Shown piece after piece: positions 16,479 to 26,367 of a stretch of 64,000 bases of DNA. Below the pieces are notes generated by a model that saw only the letters and a list, made by a program, of their open reading frames with translations, had not been told where the DNA came from and did not search any database. How positions within the stretch are numbered: position 1 is the first letter of the stretch; each line of letters begins with the position of its first letter. Source of the stretch: an uncultured Bacteroidota bacterium (GTDB taxonomy: Bacteria > Bacteroidota > Bacteroidia > Bacteroidales > F082); the NCBI GenBank assembly GCA_903891085.1, contig CAITDJ010000004.1, forward strand, positions 1-64,000, in the 5' to 3' direction. A program made the translations under genes and the position numbers.

Positions 16479-19265
16479 ATGAAAGACTTTGTAATCTATT
16501 TGATAATTTTCTGTTTTGGTGGAACTGTATATGCACAACAGCCTGAATATAACATCAGTGCGCCGGCCGAATACCGTTATTCACAAATCGTAAAGGACGG
16601 AAAATCAGTGATACCAAATGGCAGGATATTGACGCCGGCCGGAAAAAGTTTTGTCGTAGCCCCGCATCCTTACGGATTAGCACTGAGCAGTGATGGGAAT
16701 ATTGCTGTAACCGCAAACTCAGGTACAAATCCGTTATCGATCACTATTTTGCGAAATATTCATTCCGAAAATCCCGAAATTCAGCAAATTCCTCCATCAC
16801 CGGCAGGTGATAAAGGCATTCTCGAATCGGTGTTTATGGGTTTGGCCATTTCACCTGATAATAAAGTGGTATACGTTGCTGGCGGGCAGGCAAACAAAGT
16901 GTACATTTTCGATATTGCCACAGGTGACGCCAAAGGATCTGTTGATTGCAGTTTCAAGGATGATAAAACCGATTATTCACACGGTTATATTGGTGATTTG
17001 ACAATAAGCCATGATGGCAAACTTTTATATGCAGTTGACCAGATTGGTTTCAGACTGATTATTATTGATCTTGAAAAACAACAACTTATATCAAACCTGG
17101 ATGTTGGCAGGTATCCATTCGGTATCGCGCTCTCAACAGATGGAAAAATCGTTTATGTTGCAAATGTCGGAATGTATGAATATGGCTATATCAGACGTAA
17201 AACCAAGGGCGAATGGAAGCGCGGAACACTTGATTTTCCGGCTTATGCCTATGGATCAGAAGTTTCGGAAAAAGGAATTTCGAACGACACATTGCAGGTT
17301 CCGGGTTTGGGTAAGCTCAATGCCGATGATTCTTTTTCGGTGTGGGCTATTGACGTTAAAACACCTTTAAAACCGGAGATTATTTCAAAAATAAAAACCG
17401 GCACACTGGTCGGACAAATGGTGGAAGGAATTCCGGCTGTTGGCGGTTCAAGTCCGAATTCGATTGTTGCTGCAGGCAAATACATTTTCATCAGCAATGG
17501 CACCAACGACAATATTACGGTGCTCGATAGTCGTGAACAAAAAATTGTAACCCATATTAAACTGAATCCCGAACCAAAGATTGCGCATCTGAGAGGTATC
17601 ATTCCTTTCGGATTGGCAGTTTCGCCTGACGAAAAAACGGTTTATGTGGCAGAATCAGGCATCAACGCAGTGGGCGTTATTGATGTTGAATCGCTCAAAG
17701 TTTTGGGTCATATACCAACTGGCTGGTTTCCGGCTAAGTTGAAAGTGACACCCGATGGTAAAAAATTAGTTGTGGCAAATGCCAAAGGTTTTGGCAGCGG
17801 ACCAAACGGAGGAAGTGATTTTACGATAGGACATGAGGGCAGCTATATCGGCAGTCTCATGAAAGGAACAATTGAAGTAATTGAGATACCCGGCAATGAA
17901 CAACTTCAAAACTACTCGAACGAAGTAATTGATAATAACTTTGAAATAAATCCTGTACAATCAGCAAAATTTGACTGGCGAAAAAACAATCCCGTGCCTC
18001 TGTTCCCCGGTCAAAAAGAATCACCTATCAAACATATTGTCTTTATTTCGAAAGAAAACAGGACGTATGACGAAATTTTTGGTCAGGTTAAACATGCCAA
18101 CGGCGATTCGATCCTTGCACGTTATGGCGCAGGTGTTACTTTCACAAACCAAAATAATTCGAATACGGTTGCGAATGCTACCATCATGCCCAATCACCTC
18201 AGCTTGGCAAAGGAGTTTGCCATAAGCGATAATTTTTATGTAGATTCAGATGTTTCGGCTGACGGTCATCGCTGGCTGGCAAATACCTATCCGAATGAAT
18301 GGGTGGAAGCAACAACACCTGCGAACTATGGTGGCAACCGCGATTACCGCGAAAAATCGGCTGCACCCGGAAATCTTGGACTAAACGGATCCGCTGGAGC
18401 TATTTACCCTGAGGATTACAACGAATCGGGTTCAATGTGGGATCATATGGTACGGAATAAAGTATCATTTTTCAATTTTGGCTTTGGTGTAATGTTCGAA
18501 CCGGCCGATTATCAGGATACTTATAAATATGGCGGAATAAAACAAGTGGCCAATTTCCCGTTACCGGCTTCGTTGTTGAACAATTCATCGCATGCTTATC
18601 CAACTTACAATACAGCAATTCCTGATCAATACAGGGTGGATATTTTTCAAAAAGAGTTTGAAGAGAAATGGGGTAAAGGGAAAGACATTATGCCGAATAT
18701 GCTGACTGTTATACTTCCCAATGATCATGGTGCCGACGAAAGACCCGAAGCCGGTTTTCCTTTCCGCGAAAGCTACGAAGCTGACAATGATCTGGCAGTG
18801 GGTCGCATAGTTGAGTATTTGTCGCATACCCCATATTGGAAAAATATGATGATCATCATCACTGAAGATGATGCCCAGGGTGGTGTTGACCATGTGGATG
18901 CTCACCGGAGTGTGTTGATGGTGATTTCACCTTACGCAAAACGAAATTATGTTGGCCACGTGCACACAAGCTTCGGAAGCATTTTCAAAACTTTCTGGAA
19001 TATCTTTAGTATTCCGTACCTCAACCAATACGATGCTACAGCCTCTGACTTTGCCGATGTTTTTACCGATCAGCCCGATTTCACCCCTTATTCAGCACTT
19101 CCGGTGGATGTTCGTGTTTTTGATCCGCAAAAAGCATTGGATCCATTTGATGAAAAATTTGACTGGAAACAACTTAACAATGGACCAGATATCGACAATC
19201 CGGAGGATATGATCCGCGAAAGCAAAGAACAGGATCACTGGAGACTTGAAGGACATCAGAAATAA
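16479..19265 (+). CDS. YncE-like beta-propeller / phosphoesterase fusion
   Basis: 928 residues with signal peptide ending GGTVYAQ. Residues about 40-480 are a YVTN-type seven-bladed propeller (repeats such as ALSSDGNIAVTANSGTN, AISPDNKVVYVAGGQAN, VSPDEKTVYVAESGIN). Residues about 520-880 are an alkaline-phosphatase-superfamily phosphoesterase (PF04185-like) with HIVFISKENRTYDEIFGQ, DSDVSADGHRWLANTYPNEW, LPNDHGADE and IIITEDDAQGGVDHVDAHRS. Acid phosphatases and phospholipases C share this fold. Its position between a SusCD pair and phnWX suggests release of phosphate or alcohol from organophosphates in the periplasm. Confidence 0.88.
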   Translation: MKDFVIYLIIFCFGGTVYAQQPEYNISAPAEYRYSQIVKDGKSVIPNGRILTPAGKSFVVAPHPYGLALSSDGNIAVTANSGTNPLSITILRNIHSENPEIQQIPPSPAGDKGILESVFMGLAISPDNKVVYVAGGQANKVYIFDIATGDAKGSVDCSFKDDKTDYSHGYIGDLTISHDGKLLYAVDQIGFRLIIIDLEKQQLISNLDVGRYPFGIALSTDGKIVYVANVGMYEYGYIRRKTKGEWKRGTLDFPAYAYGSEVSEKGISNDTLQVPGLGKLNADDSFSVWAIDVKTPLKPEIISKIKTGTLVGQMVEGIPAVGGSSPNSIVAAGKYIFISNGTNDNITVLDSREQKIVTHIKLNPEPKIAHLRGIIPFGLAVSPDEKTVYVAESGINAVGVIDVESLKVLGHIPTGWFPAKLKVTPDGKKLVVANAKGFGSGPNGGSDFTIGHEGSYIGSLMKGTIEVIEIPGNEQLQNYSNEVIDNNFEINPVQSAKFDWRKNNPVPLFPGQKESPIKHIVFISKENRTYDEIFGQVKHANGDSILARYGAGVTFTNQNNSNTVANATIMPNHLSLAKEFAISDNFYVDSDVSADGHRWLANTYPNEWVEATTPANYGGNRDYREKSAAPGNLGLNGSAGAIYPEDYNESGSMWDHMVRNKVSFFNFGFGVMFEPADYQDTYKYGGIKQVANFPLPASLLNNSSHAYPTYNTAIPDQYRVDIFQKEFEEKWGKGKDIMPNMLTVILPNDHGADERPEAGFPFRESYEADNDLAVGRIVEYLSHTPYWKNMMIIITEDDAQGGVDHVDAHRSVLMVISPYAKRNYVGHVHTSFGSIFKTFWNIFSIPYLNQYDATASDFADVFTDQPDFTPYSALPVDVRVFDPQKALDPFDEKFDWKQLNNGPDIDNPEDMIRESKEQDHWRLEGHQK

Positions 19266-19368
19266 TATAATAATGACGTTGTAACTACTTGGTTTACTTA
19301 CTTTTAAATCTAGTTATTACGATAGTTATGCCCAATTAGTTTCTTTTAGAAATTACAATAGTATATCA

Positions 19369-20697
19369 ATGCTTCAAAATCAACCGGTTACAGTTTGGTT
19401 AAGAAACAGCAAGCCGATTGTTCTCACAGTTTACCTGAGCACGATTGCTTTCCTGACCTATGCCTGTATGTATGGCATCAGGAAACCCTTTACAGTGGCG
19501 GCTTTTGAAGGATTAAGCTGGGGCGGCATGGATTATAAGGCGCTCCTGATTATTTCGCAGGTAATCGGGTACGCGCTTTCAAAATTTATCGGAATCAAAG
19601 TAATTTCTGAAATGGGGCGCTCTTCACGTGCTGTGTCGATCATCATTTTAACAGGAATTGCCGAACTGGCCCTGGTACTTTTTAACATTGTTCCGGCACC
19701 CTATAATTTTATCCTTCTCTTTTTGAATGGACTTCCACTCGGGATGATCTGGGGACTGGTATTCGCTTATCTTGAAGGACGAAAAACGACCGAAATACTT
19801 GGGACTGTGTTGAGCATCAGTTTTATTGTTTCATCGGGTTTTGTGAAAAGTATTGGTAAAATGATGATGGTTCATTTTCATCTTTCCGATTTTCAGATGC
19901 CCTGGGTCACCGGACTTGTATTTTTTATTCCAATGATCTTTTTTGTATGGTTGCTCGATAAAACGCCTGAACCAACAGCCGAAGATGAACTGATGCGTAC
20001 AAAGCGCATCCCTATGAATAAAAGTCAGCGAATCAAAATGTTCAGAGAGTTTGCCCCTGGACTGGTTTTGCTAATGGTTGCATATATGTTATTGACGATT
20101 TATCGCGACCTGCGCGACAATTTTGCAGCCGAGATCTGGACTTCGATCGGTGTAACAGGCGACTCCATGATTTTCACCTGGTCCGAAATTCCTATTGCGC
20201 TCATTGTTTTCCTCGTCATGGGCTCACTGATGCTGATAATAGACAACCGAAAGGCCTTGCTGATGAATAACTATATCATCCTGTCAGGTTTTATTGTCAT
20301 AGGATTAAGCACACTCGCCCTGAAAATCGGATGGATCAATCCGATGGTTTGGATGATTCTGTTGGGATTAGGAACTTATCTGGGTTATCTTCCGTTCAAT
20401 TGCCTGTTGTTCGATCGCCTGATTGCCGCTTTTGGCTCAGCCGCCAATGCAGGTTTTTTTATTTATATAGCTGATTCATTTGGCTATCTCGGAAGCGTTG
20501 GCGCATTGCTTTTTAAGAATTTCAATAACAATGAACTGAGTTGGTTTAGTTTTCTGACAACAACATCCTATGGATTGGCCATAACTGGTATTTTGCTAAT
20601 CGCCTTGTCGGTGTGGTATTTTAAACATAAATTTCAGTCAGAATCCGAAAAAACAAAGGGCATCACCAAAACCGAAATGAAAATAGAAACTACATAA
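19369..20697 (+). CDS. DUF5690 (MFS-like) membrane transporter
   Basis: 442 residues with about 12 hydrophobic helices, opening TVYLSTIAFLTYACMYGIRKPF as in DUF5690 and distantly in glycerol-3-phosphate/sugar-phosphate antiporters of the MFS. It ends 12 bp before phnW, so it is the first gene of a phnW-phnX operon. This makes it a good candidate for the 2-aminoethylphosphonate importer (inference; the family has no proven substrate known to me). Confidence 0.82.
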   Translation: MLQNQPVTVWLRNSKPIVLTVYLSTIAFLTYACMYGIRKPFTVAAFEGLSWGGMDYKALLIISQVIGYALSKFIGIKVISEMGRSSRAVSIIILTGIAELALVLFNIVPAPYNFILLFLNGLPLGMIWGLVFAYLEGRKTTEILGTVLSISFIVSSGFVKSIGKMMMVHFHLSDFQMPWVTGLVFFIPMIFFVWLLDKTPEPTAEDELMRTKRIPMNKSQRIKMFREFAPGLVLLMVAYMLLTIYRDLRDNFAAEIWTSIGVTGDSMIFTWSEIPIALIVFLVMGSLMLIIDNRKALLMNNYIILSGFIVIGLSTLALKIGWINPMVWMILLGLGTYLGYLPFNCLLFDRLIAAFGSAANAGFFIYIADSFGYLGSVGALLFKNFNNNELSWFSFLTTTSYGLAITGILLIALSVWYFKHKFQSESEKTKGITKTEMKIETT

Positions 20698-20709
20698 TAC
20701 TTATAACCG

Positions 20710-21846
20710 ATGATAATATCAGATTTCAGTAAAACGAAGGATAAATTACTTTTTACACCAGGTCCACTTACAACAGCGATGATTGTTAAAGAAGCAGCTC
20801 TTGTTGATTTAGGATCACGCGATTCGGCTTTCATTTCAATTGTACAGCAAATCAGACAAAAACTACTTGTATTGGCGCATGTTGAATCGCCAAACTACGA
20901 AGCGGTTATCATCCAGGGTAGCGGAACATTTGGTATCGAATCAACCATCACATCTGCCATTCCTGACAGTGGTATGCTCCTAAATATTATCAATGGAGCT
21001 TATGGTCGCCGCATCAGCCAGATCGCCCGTATTCATGCGATACCGCTGATTGAACTCATCTACGATGAAAATCAATTGCCTGATTTAAAGGAGATAGAAA
21101 GCCTTCTCATCGAAAATCCCGAAATAACACATATTGCCGTGGTCCATGGTGAAACAACCACAGGCTTATTGAATCCGATTGCTGAAATTGGAGAAATTGT
21201 ATCCCATTACAAAAAAGCATTTATTGTGGATGCCATGAGCACTTTTGGCGCTTATGATATTGATATGAAATCACTTAATATTAGTTTTTTAATTTCATCG
21301 TCCAACAAATGTATCGAAGGTATTCCCGGTTTTAGCTATGTGCTGGCGAAACGGATCGAACTCGAAAAATGTAAAAAAAATATTCGGTCGCTGAGCCTTG
21401 ATCTTTACGATCAATGGTCGGGATTAAACACCAACGGGCAGTTTCGTTTCACTCCTCCGGTCCAAATCTTGCTTGCCTTCCATGAAGCGCTTATCCAGCT
21501 TGAAAGAGAAGGCGGAATCAGTGCAAGGGCCAAACGGTATGCCGAAAACAATGCTTTGCTCATCAGAGGTATGGAAAAAACAGGTTTTACCTTATATCTT
21601 ACGCCCGATGTAAGAAGCTACATCATTACTTCCTTTTTATATCCAAACCACCCCAAATTCTCATTCGAAATATTTTATTCAAAACTCAACGAAAAAGTAT
21701 TTGTCATTTATCCGGGTAAACTGAGCAAAGTTGATTGTTTCAGAATTGGTAATATAGGCCAGCTCTATCCGGTTGATATTCAGAATCTTATTGATGCTGT
21801 CGGAAAAGTACTTTGCGAAATGAACATAATATCCATCGAACAATAA
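20710..21846 (+). CDS. phnW: 2-aminoethylphosphonate--pyruvate transaminase
   Basis: 378 residues, class V PLP-dependent fold. Diagnostic segments: LLFTPGPLTTAMIVKEA, DLGSRDSAF, IIQGSGTFGIES, HGETTTGLLNPI, VDAMSTFGAYDID and SSSNKCIEGIPGF, in which Lys200 binds PLP. It converts 2-aminoethylphosphonate plus pyruvate to phosphonoacetaldehyde plus alanine, feeding the hydrolase encoded 11 bp downstream. Confidence 0.95.
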   Translation: MIISDFSKTKDKLLFTPGPLTTAMIVKEAALVDLGSRDSAFISIVQQIRQKLLVLAHVESPNYEAVIIQGSGTFGIESTITSAIPDSGMLLNIINGAYGRRISQIARIHAIPLIELIYDENQLPDLKEIESLLIENPEITHIAVVHGETTTGLLNPIAEIGEIVSHYKKAFIVDAMSTFGAYDIDMKSLNISFLISSSNKCIEGIPGFSYVLAKRIELEKCKKNIRSLSLDLYDQWSGLNTNGQFRFTPPVQILLAFHEALIQLEREGGISARAKRYAENNALLIRGMEKTGFTLYLTPDVRSYIITSFLYPNHPKFSFEIFYSKLNEKVFVIYPGKLSKVDCFRIGNIGQLYPVDIQNLIDAVGKVLCEMNIISIEQ

Positions 21847-21857
21847 AAATATAAACA

Positions 21858-22688
21858 ATGAAAAACCATTTTGAAAAAATCTATACCGGAAAGTTGAAAG
21901 CCGTCATTTTCGACTGGGCCGGTACCACCGTCGATTATGGATGTTTTGCCCCAACAGGCGTATTCATCGAAGTTTTCAGGCAAAAGGGCATCGAAATTAT
22001 GATGGAGGAAGCGCGTGGCCCGATGGGCATGCACAAACGCGACCATATCCGGGTTATTTCGAAATATCCCCGTGTTGCGGCTGAATGGCGAATGGTATTT
22101 GGCCGTGATTGTAACGAGAGAGATATTGAAGATATGTTCTCAAAATTTATTCCGCTGCAATTGGCTATCATCGAAGAACACGCGACAATAATTCCTGAAC
22201 TGCCTGAAGCATTGAAAGTGATCCGATCGCTGGATATGAAAATTGGCTCCACCACTGGCTATAATCACGCCATGATGGAAATTTTAACGAATGCGGCAGC
22301 TAAACAAGGTTATATTGCCGATTCTGTTATCTGTTCAACAGATGTGCCTGCCGGAAGGCCGGCTCCATGGATGGCATTTAAGAACGCAGAGAATTTGGGC
22401 GTTTACCCGATGCATGCTATCGTGAAGATCGGTGATACCATTTCAGATATTGAAGAAGGGATCAATGCAGGTATGTGGAGTGTTGGTGTCATCATGTCGA
22501 GCAACGAGATGGGACTTACGCTAAAGGAAATCATTATGCTTGACAAAACCGAACTTGATCATCGAAAGAAAATGATCAGGGAGAATTATCTGAATGCCGG
22601 TGCCGATTATGTGATCGACAGCCTTGCTGAGATAGGTGAATTGATCGACCAGATAAACGAGCGGCTTGCGCGCGGCGAAAAGCCCTGA
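21858..22688 (+). CDS. phnX: Phosphonoacetaldehyde hydrolase
   Basis: 276 residues, HAD superfamily. FDWAGTTVDYGCFAPTGVF carries nucleophile Asp19 and the family-specific Ala-Gly-Thr; GPMGMHKRDHI carries the Schiff-base Lys60; VKIGDTISDIEEG is the magnesium-binding acidic motif. It cleaves the C-P bond of phosphonoacetaldehyde to acetaldehyde and phosphate. It is the last gene of the phnWX operon and is followed by a strong terminator. Confidence 0.95.
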   Translation: MKNHFEKIYTGKLKAVIFDWAGTTVDYGCFAPTGVFIEVFRQKGIEIMMEEARGPMGMHKRDHIRVISKYPRVAAEWRMVFGRDCNERDIEDMFSKFIPLQLAIIEEHATIIPELPEALKVIRSLDMKIGSTTGYNHAMMEILTNAAAKQGYIADSVICSTDVPAGRPAPWMAFKNAENLGVYPMHAIVKIGDTISDIEEGINAGMWSVGVIMSSNEMGLTLKEIIMLDKTELDHRKKMIRENYLNAGADYVIDSLAEIGELIDQINERLARGEKP

Positions 22689-22710
22689 ACACAACCAATT
22701 TAGAGTTTTG

Positions 22711-22745
22711 AAAGGCAACCTCAATACCAGATGGTTGCCTTTTTG
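22711..22745 (+). terminator. Terminator after phnX
   Basis: AAAGGCAACC and GGTTGCCTTT form a perfect 10-bp stem with a 12-nt loop and a T tract. It also serves as a possible bidirectional stop for the convergent TonB receptor gene. Confidence 0.8.
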
Positions 22746-24809
22746 TTAAAAGGTAAGGGAAACCGACATCACCGCCGATCGTCCATAGCCGTTTACCCCT
22801 GAACCGTGGTAACGATAGTCTTTGTTCAGCAGGTTTTGTAAACGCACATCAAATTTAAGATGGCGCATGGTATAGCCAGACGAAATATTAAAAATATTCC
22901 ATCCCGGAGTGCCACCGGTCGGAATACGGTTGTCTTCTCTGTCACCTTTTGCCAATCGGTCTTGCTTGCCTGCAGCCAGCCACTCAATACTGCACAACCA
23001 GTTTTTAGGTTTGAATTCGATAGCCAAACGGCCAAAGACCGGTGGAATCCTTCGAGCAGGCTCGTTTTTTGTGATGTTTTGGCCATAGGTATATGTGATG
23101 TTACCTGAAAAATGCCATGATTGGGTTACATTGTAATCCCAGTTTGTTTCGATCCCCTGAATAAAGGCACGTTCCATATTTTCTTTCTGATACACCGGAT
23201 AGCCTTCAATACTATCGCCTTGCAGCCTGCTTCGCACCATCAGATTGTGGAGCGCATTGCGATATATATAAAATTCGCCCCTGAGTTTGCTATCCTGATA
23301 TTTGTATCCAAGCTGAAGCTGCATTGAATGTTCGGGTTTTAGATCGAAATTTGGGGTTTCATACCTGAAATCGACGATGCCCAGCGTGCCAAGATCATCA
23401 ATATTGGGTGCCCGAAAACCTGTATTGGCCGAAACAAATACATTGGATGATGCAGTCAGTTTTCGAAGCACAGCCACATTGCCAACAATTGCCGAAGGCG
23501 TCAGCCTTGTGTTGCCGAGCGTTTTATCCGCAACTTCGATGATAAATGAATTGAAACGGGCTCCGGAAGTCAGCATCCATTTCGACAAATCGAACGTATG
23601 TATCGTGAAAGCGGCAATACTACTCATGCTGGCTCCATTGGGATATAATCCGCGTTTAGCAATAGATTTGCCATTAGTCTGATCGGTGTCTGTGCGCGAG
23701 CTTTTAACCAAATCGTTATAAACTTCAAGACCACTATTGGCCGACCAGTAGTTTCCCTTTGAAGCAAATACTTCCGTTGAAAATGCAAACGAACGAACCT
23801 TGTCATTTTCGGTGCGCAGGATGGCAGATTCGTTTTTCCTGCTTTCACGACCTTCTTCGGTTTGCTGCAATGATGCCGTGAAAGTCGCTGATTTCAATAT
23901 ACCGGCATGCAACTGCTGATTCAGGCGAACATACGCAAGTTTTCGATTTTGCGGGTCCATTTTATTGATCGCATAATCTTCAAGCGCAATTTTATGATAA
24001 ACAGGAACATCACTCTGATGAACGTTTTGGAAAGCCAGCGTAAGCAAAGATGAAGGTGAGAGCAATATCTTGCCTTTGAAGTCAATATCAAGTTCACGAT
24101 ATCCGTTTGGCGATTGTCGCCCGGTGGTGTCGCCACCAACGAGGTCACCAAAATTCCGCCAGGTAAGTCCACCCCGGAAAGCTGCTTTTTTATTACTTAA
24201 TTTCAAATCCGAATGCATCGTTTGTTCCATTCCCTGTGTTGCGATCCTTGTTAGCAAGCTGCTTCCCCACGTAGGTTTTTCGGTAAAAATTACCTCCCGG
24301 CTAAAGGCCTGAATGGTGCCGCCAATGGCATCGGAACCATATTGCACAGAACCGCTTCCGCGAAGGATTTCGATATTGTCGATACTGAAAATATCGATGG
24401 TGCTGAAATATTGGTTCGGACCATAACGCACCGTAGCATTACTGAGTCGAATGCCGTCGATCAGCAGCAGGGTCTGGTTACCGGTCAGTCCCCGCACAAA
24501 TGGGGAGCCGCCACCATGATTGGTTTTTTGCACAAACACAGCAGGAATTACCGAAAGTGCTTCGGATGATGTGCGTAACTGGTACTGTTCGATAGTTTTA
24601 CTTTTCAGCGTTTCAATTGCTTCAGCAGTGTTCATTCGAAAAGAACCGTAACGGTTGGCCGTGATCACCACTTCCTGCAGTGAATGTGTTCCTGATGAAT
24701 CTTGATTTATGATGGGTTCATTGTCCTGAGCCAACAAAGTAGCTGAAGAAAACAAAAACAAAAATATAGTTATATATCTGATATAGAATATGTTATTGTC
24801 CATTCTCAA
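22746..24809 (-). CDS. TonB-dependent receptor (cobalamin/heme-receptor-like)
   Basis: 687 residues with signal peptide ending SSATLLAQ. The plug domain shows LQEVVITANRYG, PFVRGLTGNQTLLLIDGIRL and EILRGSGSVQYGSDAIGGTI; the C-terminus RYHGSGVNGYGRSAVMSVSLTF closes the barrel. It lacks the SusC-type regulatory extension and a SusD partner, so it is a classical siderophore/heme/cobalamin-type receptor of unknown ligand. A three-core Pho-like array precedes it, so a phosphorus-related ligand is also possible. Confidence 0.9.
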   Translation of the reverse strand: MRMDNNIFYIRYITIFLFLFSSATLLAQDNEPIINQDSSGTHSLQEVVITANRYGSFRMNTAEAIETLKSKTIEQYQLRTSSEALSVIPAVFVQKTNHGGGSPFVRGLTGNQTLLLIDGIRLSNATVRYGPNQYFSTIDIFSIDNIEILRGSGSVQYGSDAIGGTIQAFSREVIFTEKPTWGSSLLTRIATQGMEQTMHSDLKLSNKKAAFRGGLTWRNFGDLVGGDTTGRQSPNGYRELDIDFKGKILLSPSSLLTLAFQNVHQSDVPVYHKIALEDYAINKMDPQNRKLAYVRLNQQLHAGILKSATFTASLQQTEEGRESRKNESAILRTENDKVRSFAFSTEVFASKGNYWSANSGLEVYNDLVKSSRTDTDQTNGKSIAKRGLYPNGASMSSIAAFTIHTFDLSKWMLTSGARFNSFIIEVADKTLGNTRLTPSAIVGNVAVLRKLTASSNVFVSANTGFRAPNIDDLGTLGIVDFRYETPNFDLKPEHSMQLQLGYKYQDSKLRGEFYIYRNALHNLMVRSRLQGDSIEGYPVYQKENMERAFIQGIETNWDYNVTQSWHFSGNITYTYGQNITKNEPARRIPPVFGRLAIEFKPKNWLCSIEWLAAGKQDRLAKGDREDNRIPTGGTPGWNIFNISSGYTMRHLKFDVRLQNLLNKDYRYHGSGVNGYGRSAVMSVSLTF

Positions 24810-24822
24810 TGAATTGAATGGC

Positions 24823-24868
24823 CAAAGTTAGACATGCCTAAATTAACAGAATATTAAATTTTATTGAA
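24823..24868 (-). promoter_or_regulatory. Pho-box-like promoter P2 (TonB receptor)
   Basis: On the reverse strand, TTCAA (24868-24864), TTAAT (24857-24853) and TTAAT (24846-24842) are spaced 11 bp apart. An 11-bp gap and a perfect -7 box TAACTTTG (24830-24823) follow. One core is degenerate and there are only three, so this is the weakest of the set. Confidence 0.5.
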
Positions 24869-24985
24869 CTGCAATGCCACCGAAACCAACATTAAATAAT
24901 GTTTAAGGTTTTTATGTTTGAAAATAGCGAAAAGTAATAATAAGTATGTTTGACCAAAATTCTAAACTTTACATTGCTAAGAAAT

Positions 24986-25801
24986 ATGAAATCAACAGCC
25001 TATTCAATCATACTGGCATCGGCGCTTTTGTTCTCCTGCCAAACAACAAAAAATACAATAATTTCTGTTCCCACGAACCACGATAAACTCTTGATGTCGG
25101 TGGCCTGGTACCAACATTCGGCTGAAATGGCAGCACTTTATTATCAGGGATTCAATATTGCGCAACAACGATTGAACGAAGCAATCAACGCAAATAAACA
25201 CACAAAACCACTGGCTGTAGTAGTTGATATTGATGAAACCATGCTCGACAACAGTCCGTTCGAGGCTATGCTGATCACTAATGCTGATGACCTGAAAGGC
25301 TGGTATAACTGGACAGCAAAAGCGACTGCTAAGGCACTTCCGGGATCGCTTGCGTTTGCAAAATATGCACAGAGTAATGATGTCGAAATCTTTTTTGTTA
25401 CTAACCGCGACGACAGCGAGCGTGCCGTTACACTCAAGAATCTTGCGGAAGCTGGTTTTCCCTACGCAACCGAAGATCATTTACTCACCAAATCCGACTT
25501 ATCGTATAGCACTGGTAATACCAGCTCTAAAGTCGGACGCAGAGCAAAGGTGTCTGAAAACCATGAAATTGTATTGTTGATAGGTGATAATCTCAATGAT
25601 TTTTCAGGTGAATTTGAGGATAGAAGTGTAAATAACGGAAAAGAGGCCGTTTTGAAAAACCATGAACAATTCGGTCAGAAGTTTATTGTACTGCCAAATC
25701 CCATGTACGGTGCCTGGGAAAAACCATTGTATAATTATCGCGATGGATTGGGTGATGAAGAGAAAACAAAATTACTGAAGTCGAAGCTCAGAAATGAATA
25801 A
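24986..25801 (+). CDS. HAD acid phosphatase, lipoprotein e(P4)-like 5'-nucleotidase
   Basis: 271 residues from ATG 24986 (a TTG 36 bp upstream is in frame but would spoil the lipoprotein signal). Lipobox ALLFSC, Cys18. The class C acid phosphatase motif is VVVDIDETMLDN with Asp81 and Asp83; also FFVTNRDDSER and LLIGDNLNDFSGEF. The e(P4) proteins release phosphate from nucleotides at the outer membrane, consistent with the surrounding phosphorus genes. It is divergent from the P2-driven receptor and shares its upstream region. Confidence 0.9.
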   Translation: MKSTAYSIILASALLFSCQTTKNTIISVPTNHDKLLMSVAWYQHSAEMAALYYQGFNIAQQRLNEAINANKHTKPLAVVVDIDETMLDNSPFEAMLITNADDLKGWYNWTAKATAKALPGSLAFAKYAQSNDVEIFFVTNRDDSERAVTLKNLAEAGFPYATEDHLLTKSDLSYSTGNTSSKVGRRAKVSENHEIVLLIGDNLNDFSGEFEDRSVNNGKEAVLKNHEQFGQKFIVLPNPMYGAWEKPLYNYRDGLGDEEKTKLLKSKLRNE

Positions 25802-25895
25802 TAAGAAAACTCAGCTGAAGTTTTACTGACAGTATTGGTTGCTGTATGCTGTAAAAGTACTAATTTGCAGCTTTTATGAACAAAATCAATTGAAA

Positions 25896-26348
25896 ATGCG
25901 GGTTGTAATTCAACGTGTTACTCAGGCTTCTGTTGAGATTGAAGGTCAGTTAACTGCTTCCATTGGTAATGGAATGTTGGTGTTGGTTGGAATTGAAGAA
26001 TCAGACAATCAGGAAGATGTTGATTGGCTCTGCGGAAAAATACTCCGTCTAAGGATATTTCCGGATACTGATAAGGTGATGAATCTTTCAATCGTTGATA
26101 TTGGCGGCGAACTGCTTGTGGTGAGTCAGTTTACCTTGCATGCCAGCACCAAAAAAGGAAACCGCCCGAGTTATATCAAAGCGGCCCGGCCGGAAACTGC
26201 CATTCCAATCTATGAGAAATTTATCGTCACCCTAGAAGGAGAATCAGGATTGACTGTGAAAACAGGCCATTTCGGAGCCATGATGAAAATATCACTGATC
26301 AATGATGGTCCTGTCACTATTATCATCGACAGTAAAAACAAAGAGTAA
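25896..26348 (+). CDS. dtd: D-aminoacyl-tRNA deacylase
   Basis: 150 residues from ATG 25896 (MRVVIQRVTQASVEI); a 19-residue in-frame extension upstream is not conserved-looking. SQFTLHASTKKGNRPSY and NDGPVTIII are the DTD signatures that form the active site. It removes D-amino acids from tRNA. Housekeeping gene. Confidence 0.95.
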   Translation: MRVVIQRVTQASVEIEGQLTASIGNGMLVLVGIEESDNQEDVDWLCGKILRLRIFPDTDKVMNLSIVDIGGELLVVSQFTLHASTKKGNRPSYIKAARPETAIPIYEKFIVTLEGESGLTVKTGHFGAMMKISLINDGPVTIIIDSKNKE

Positions 26349-26367
26349 CTGATAGGAACAAAAGTCT

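Noticed and set aside
24880-24985. Pho-like promoter for the acid phosphatase on the forward strand
   Set aside because: Two TATGTTTG boxes exist, but the upstream cores are out of phase, so only the reverse-strand P2 is supported.
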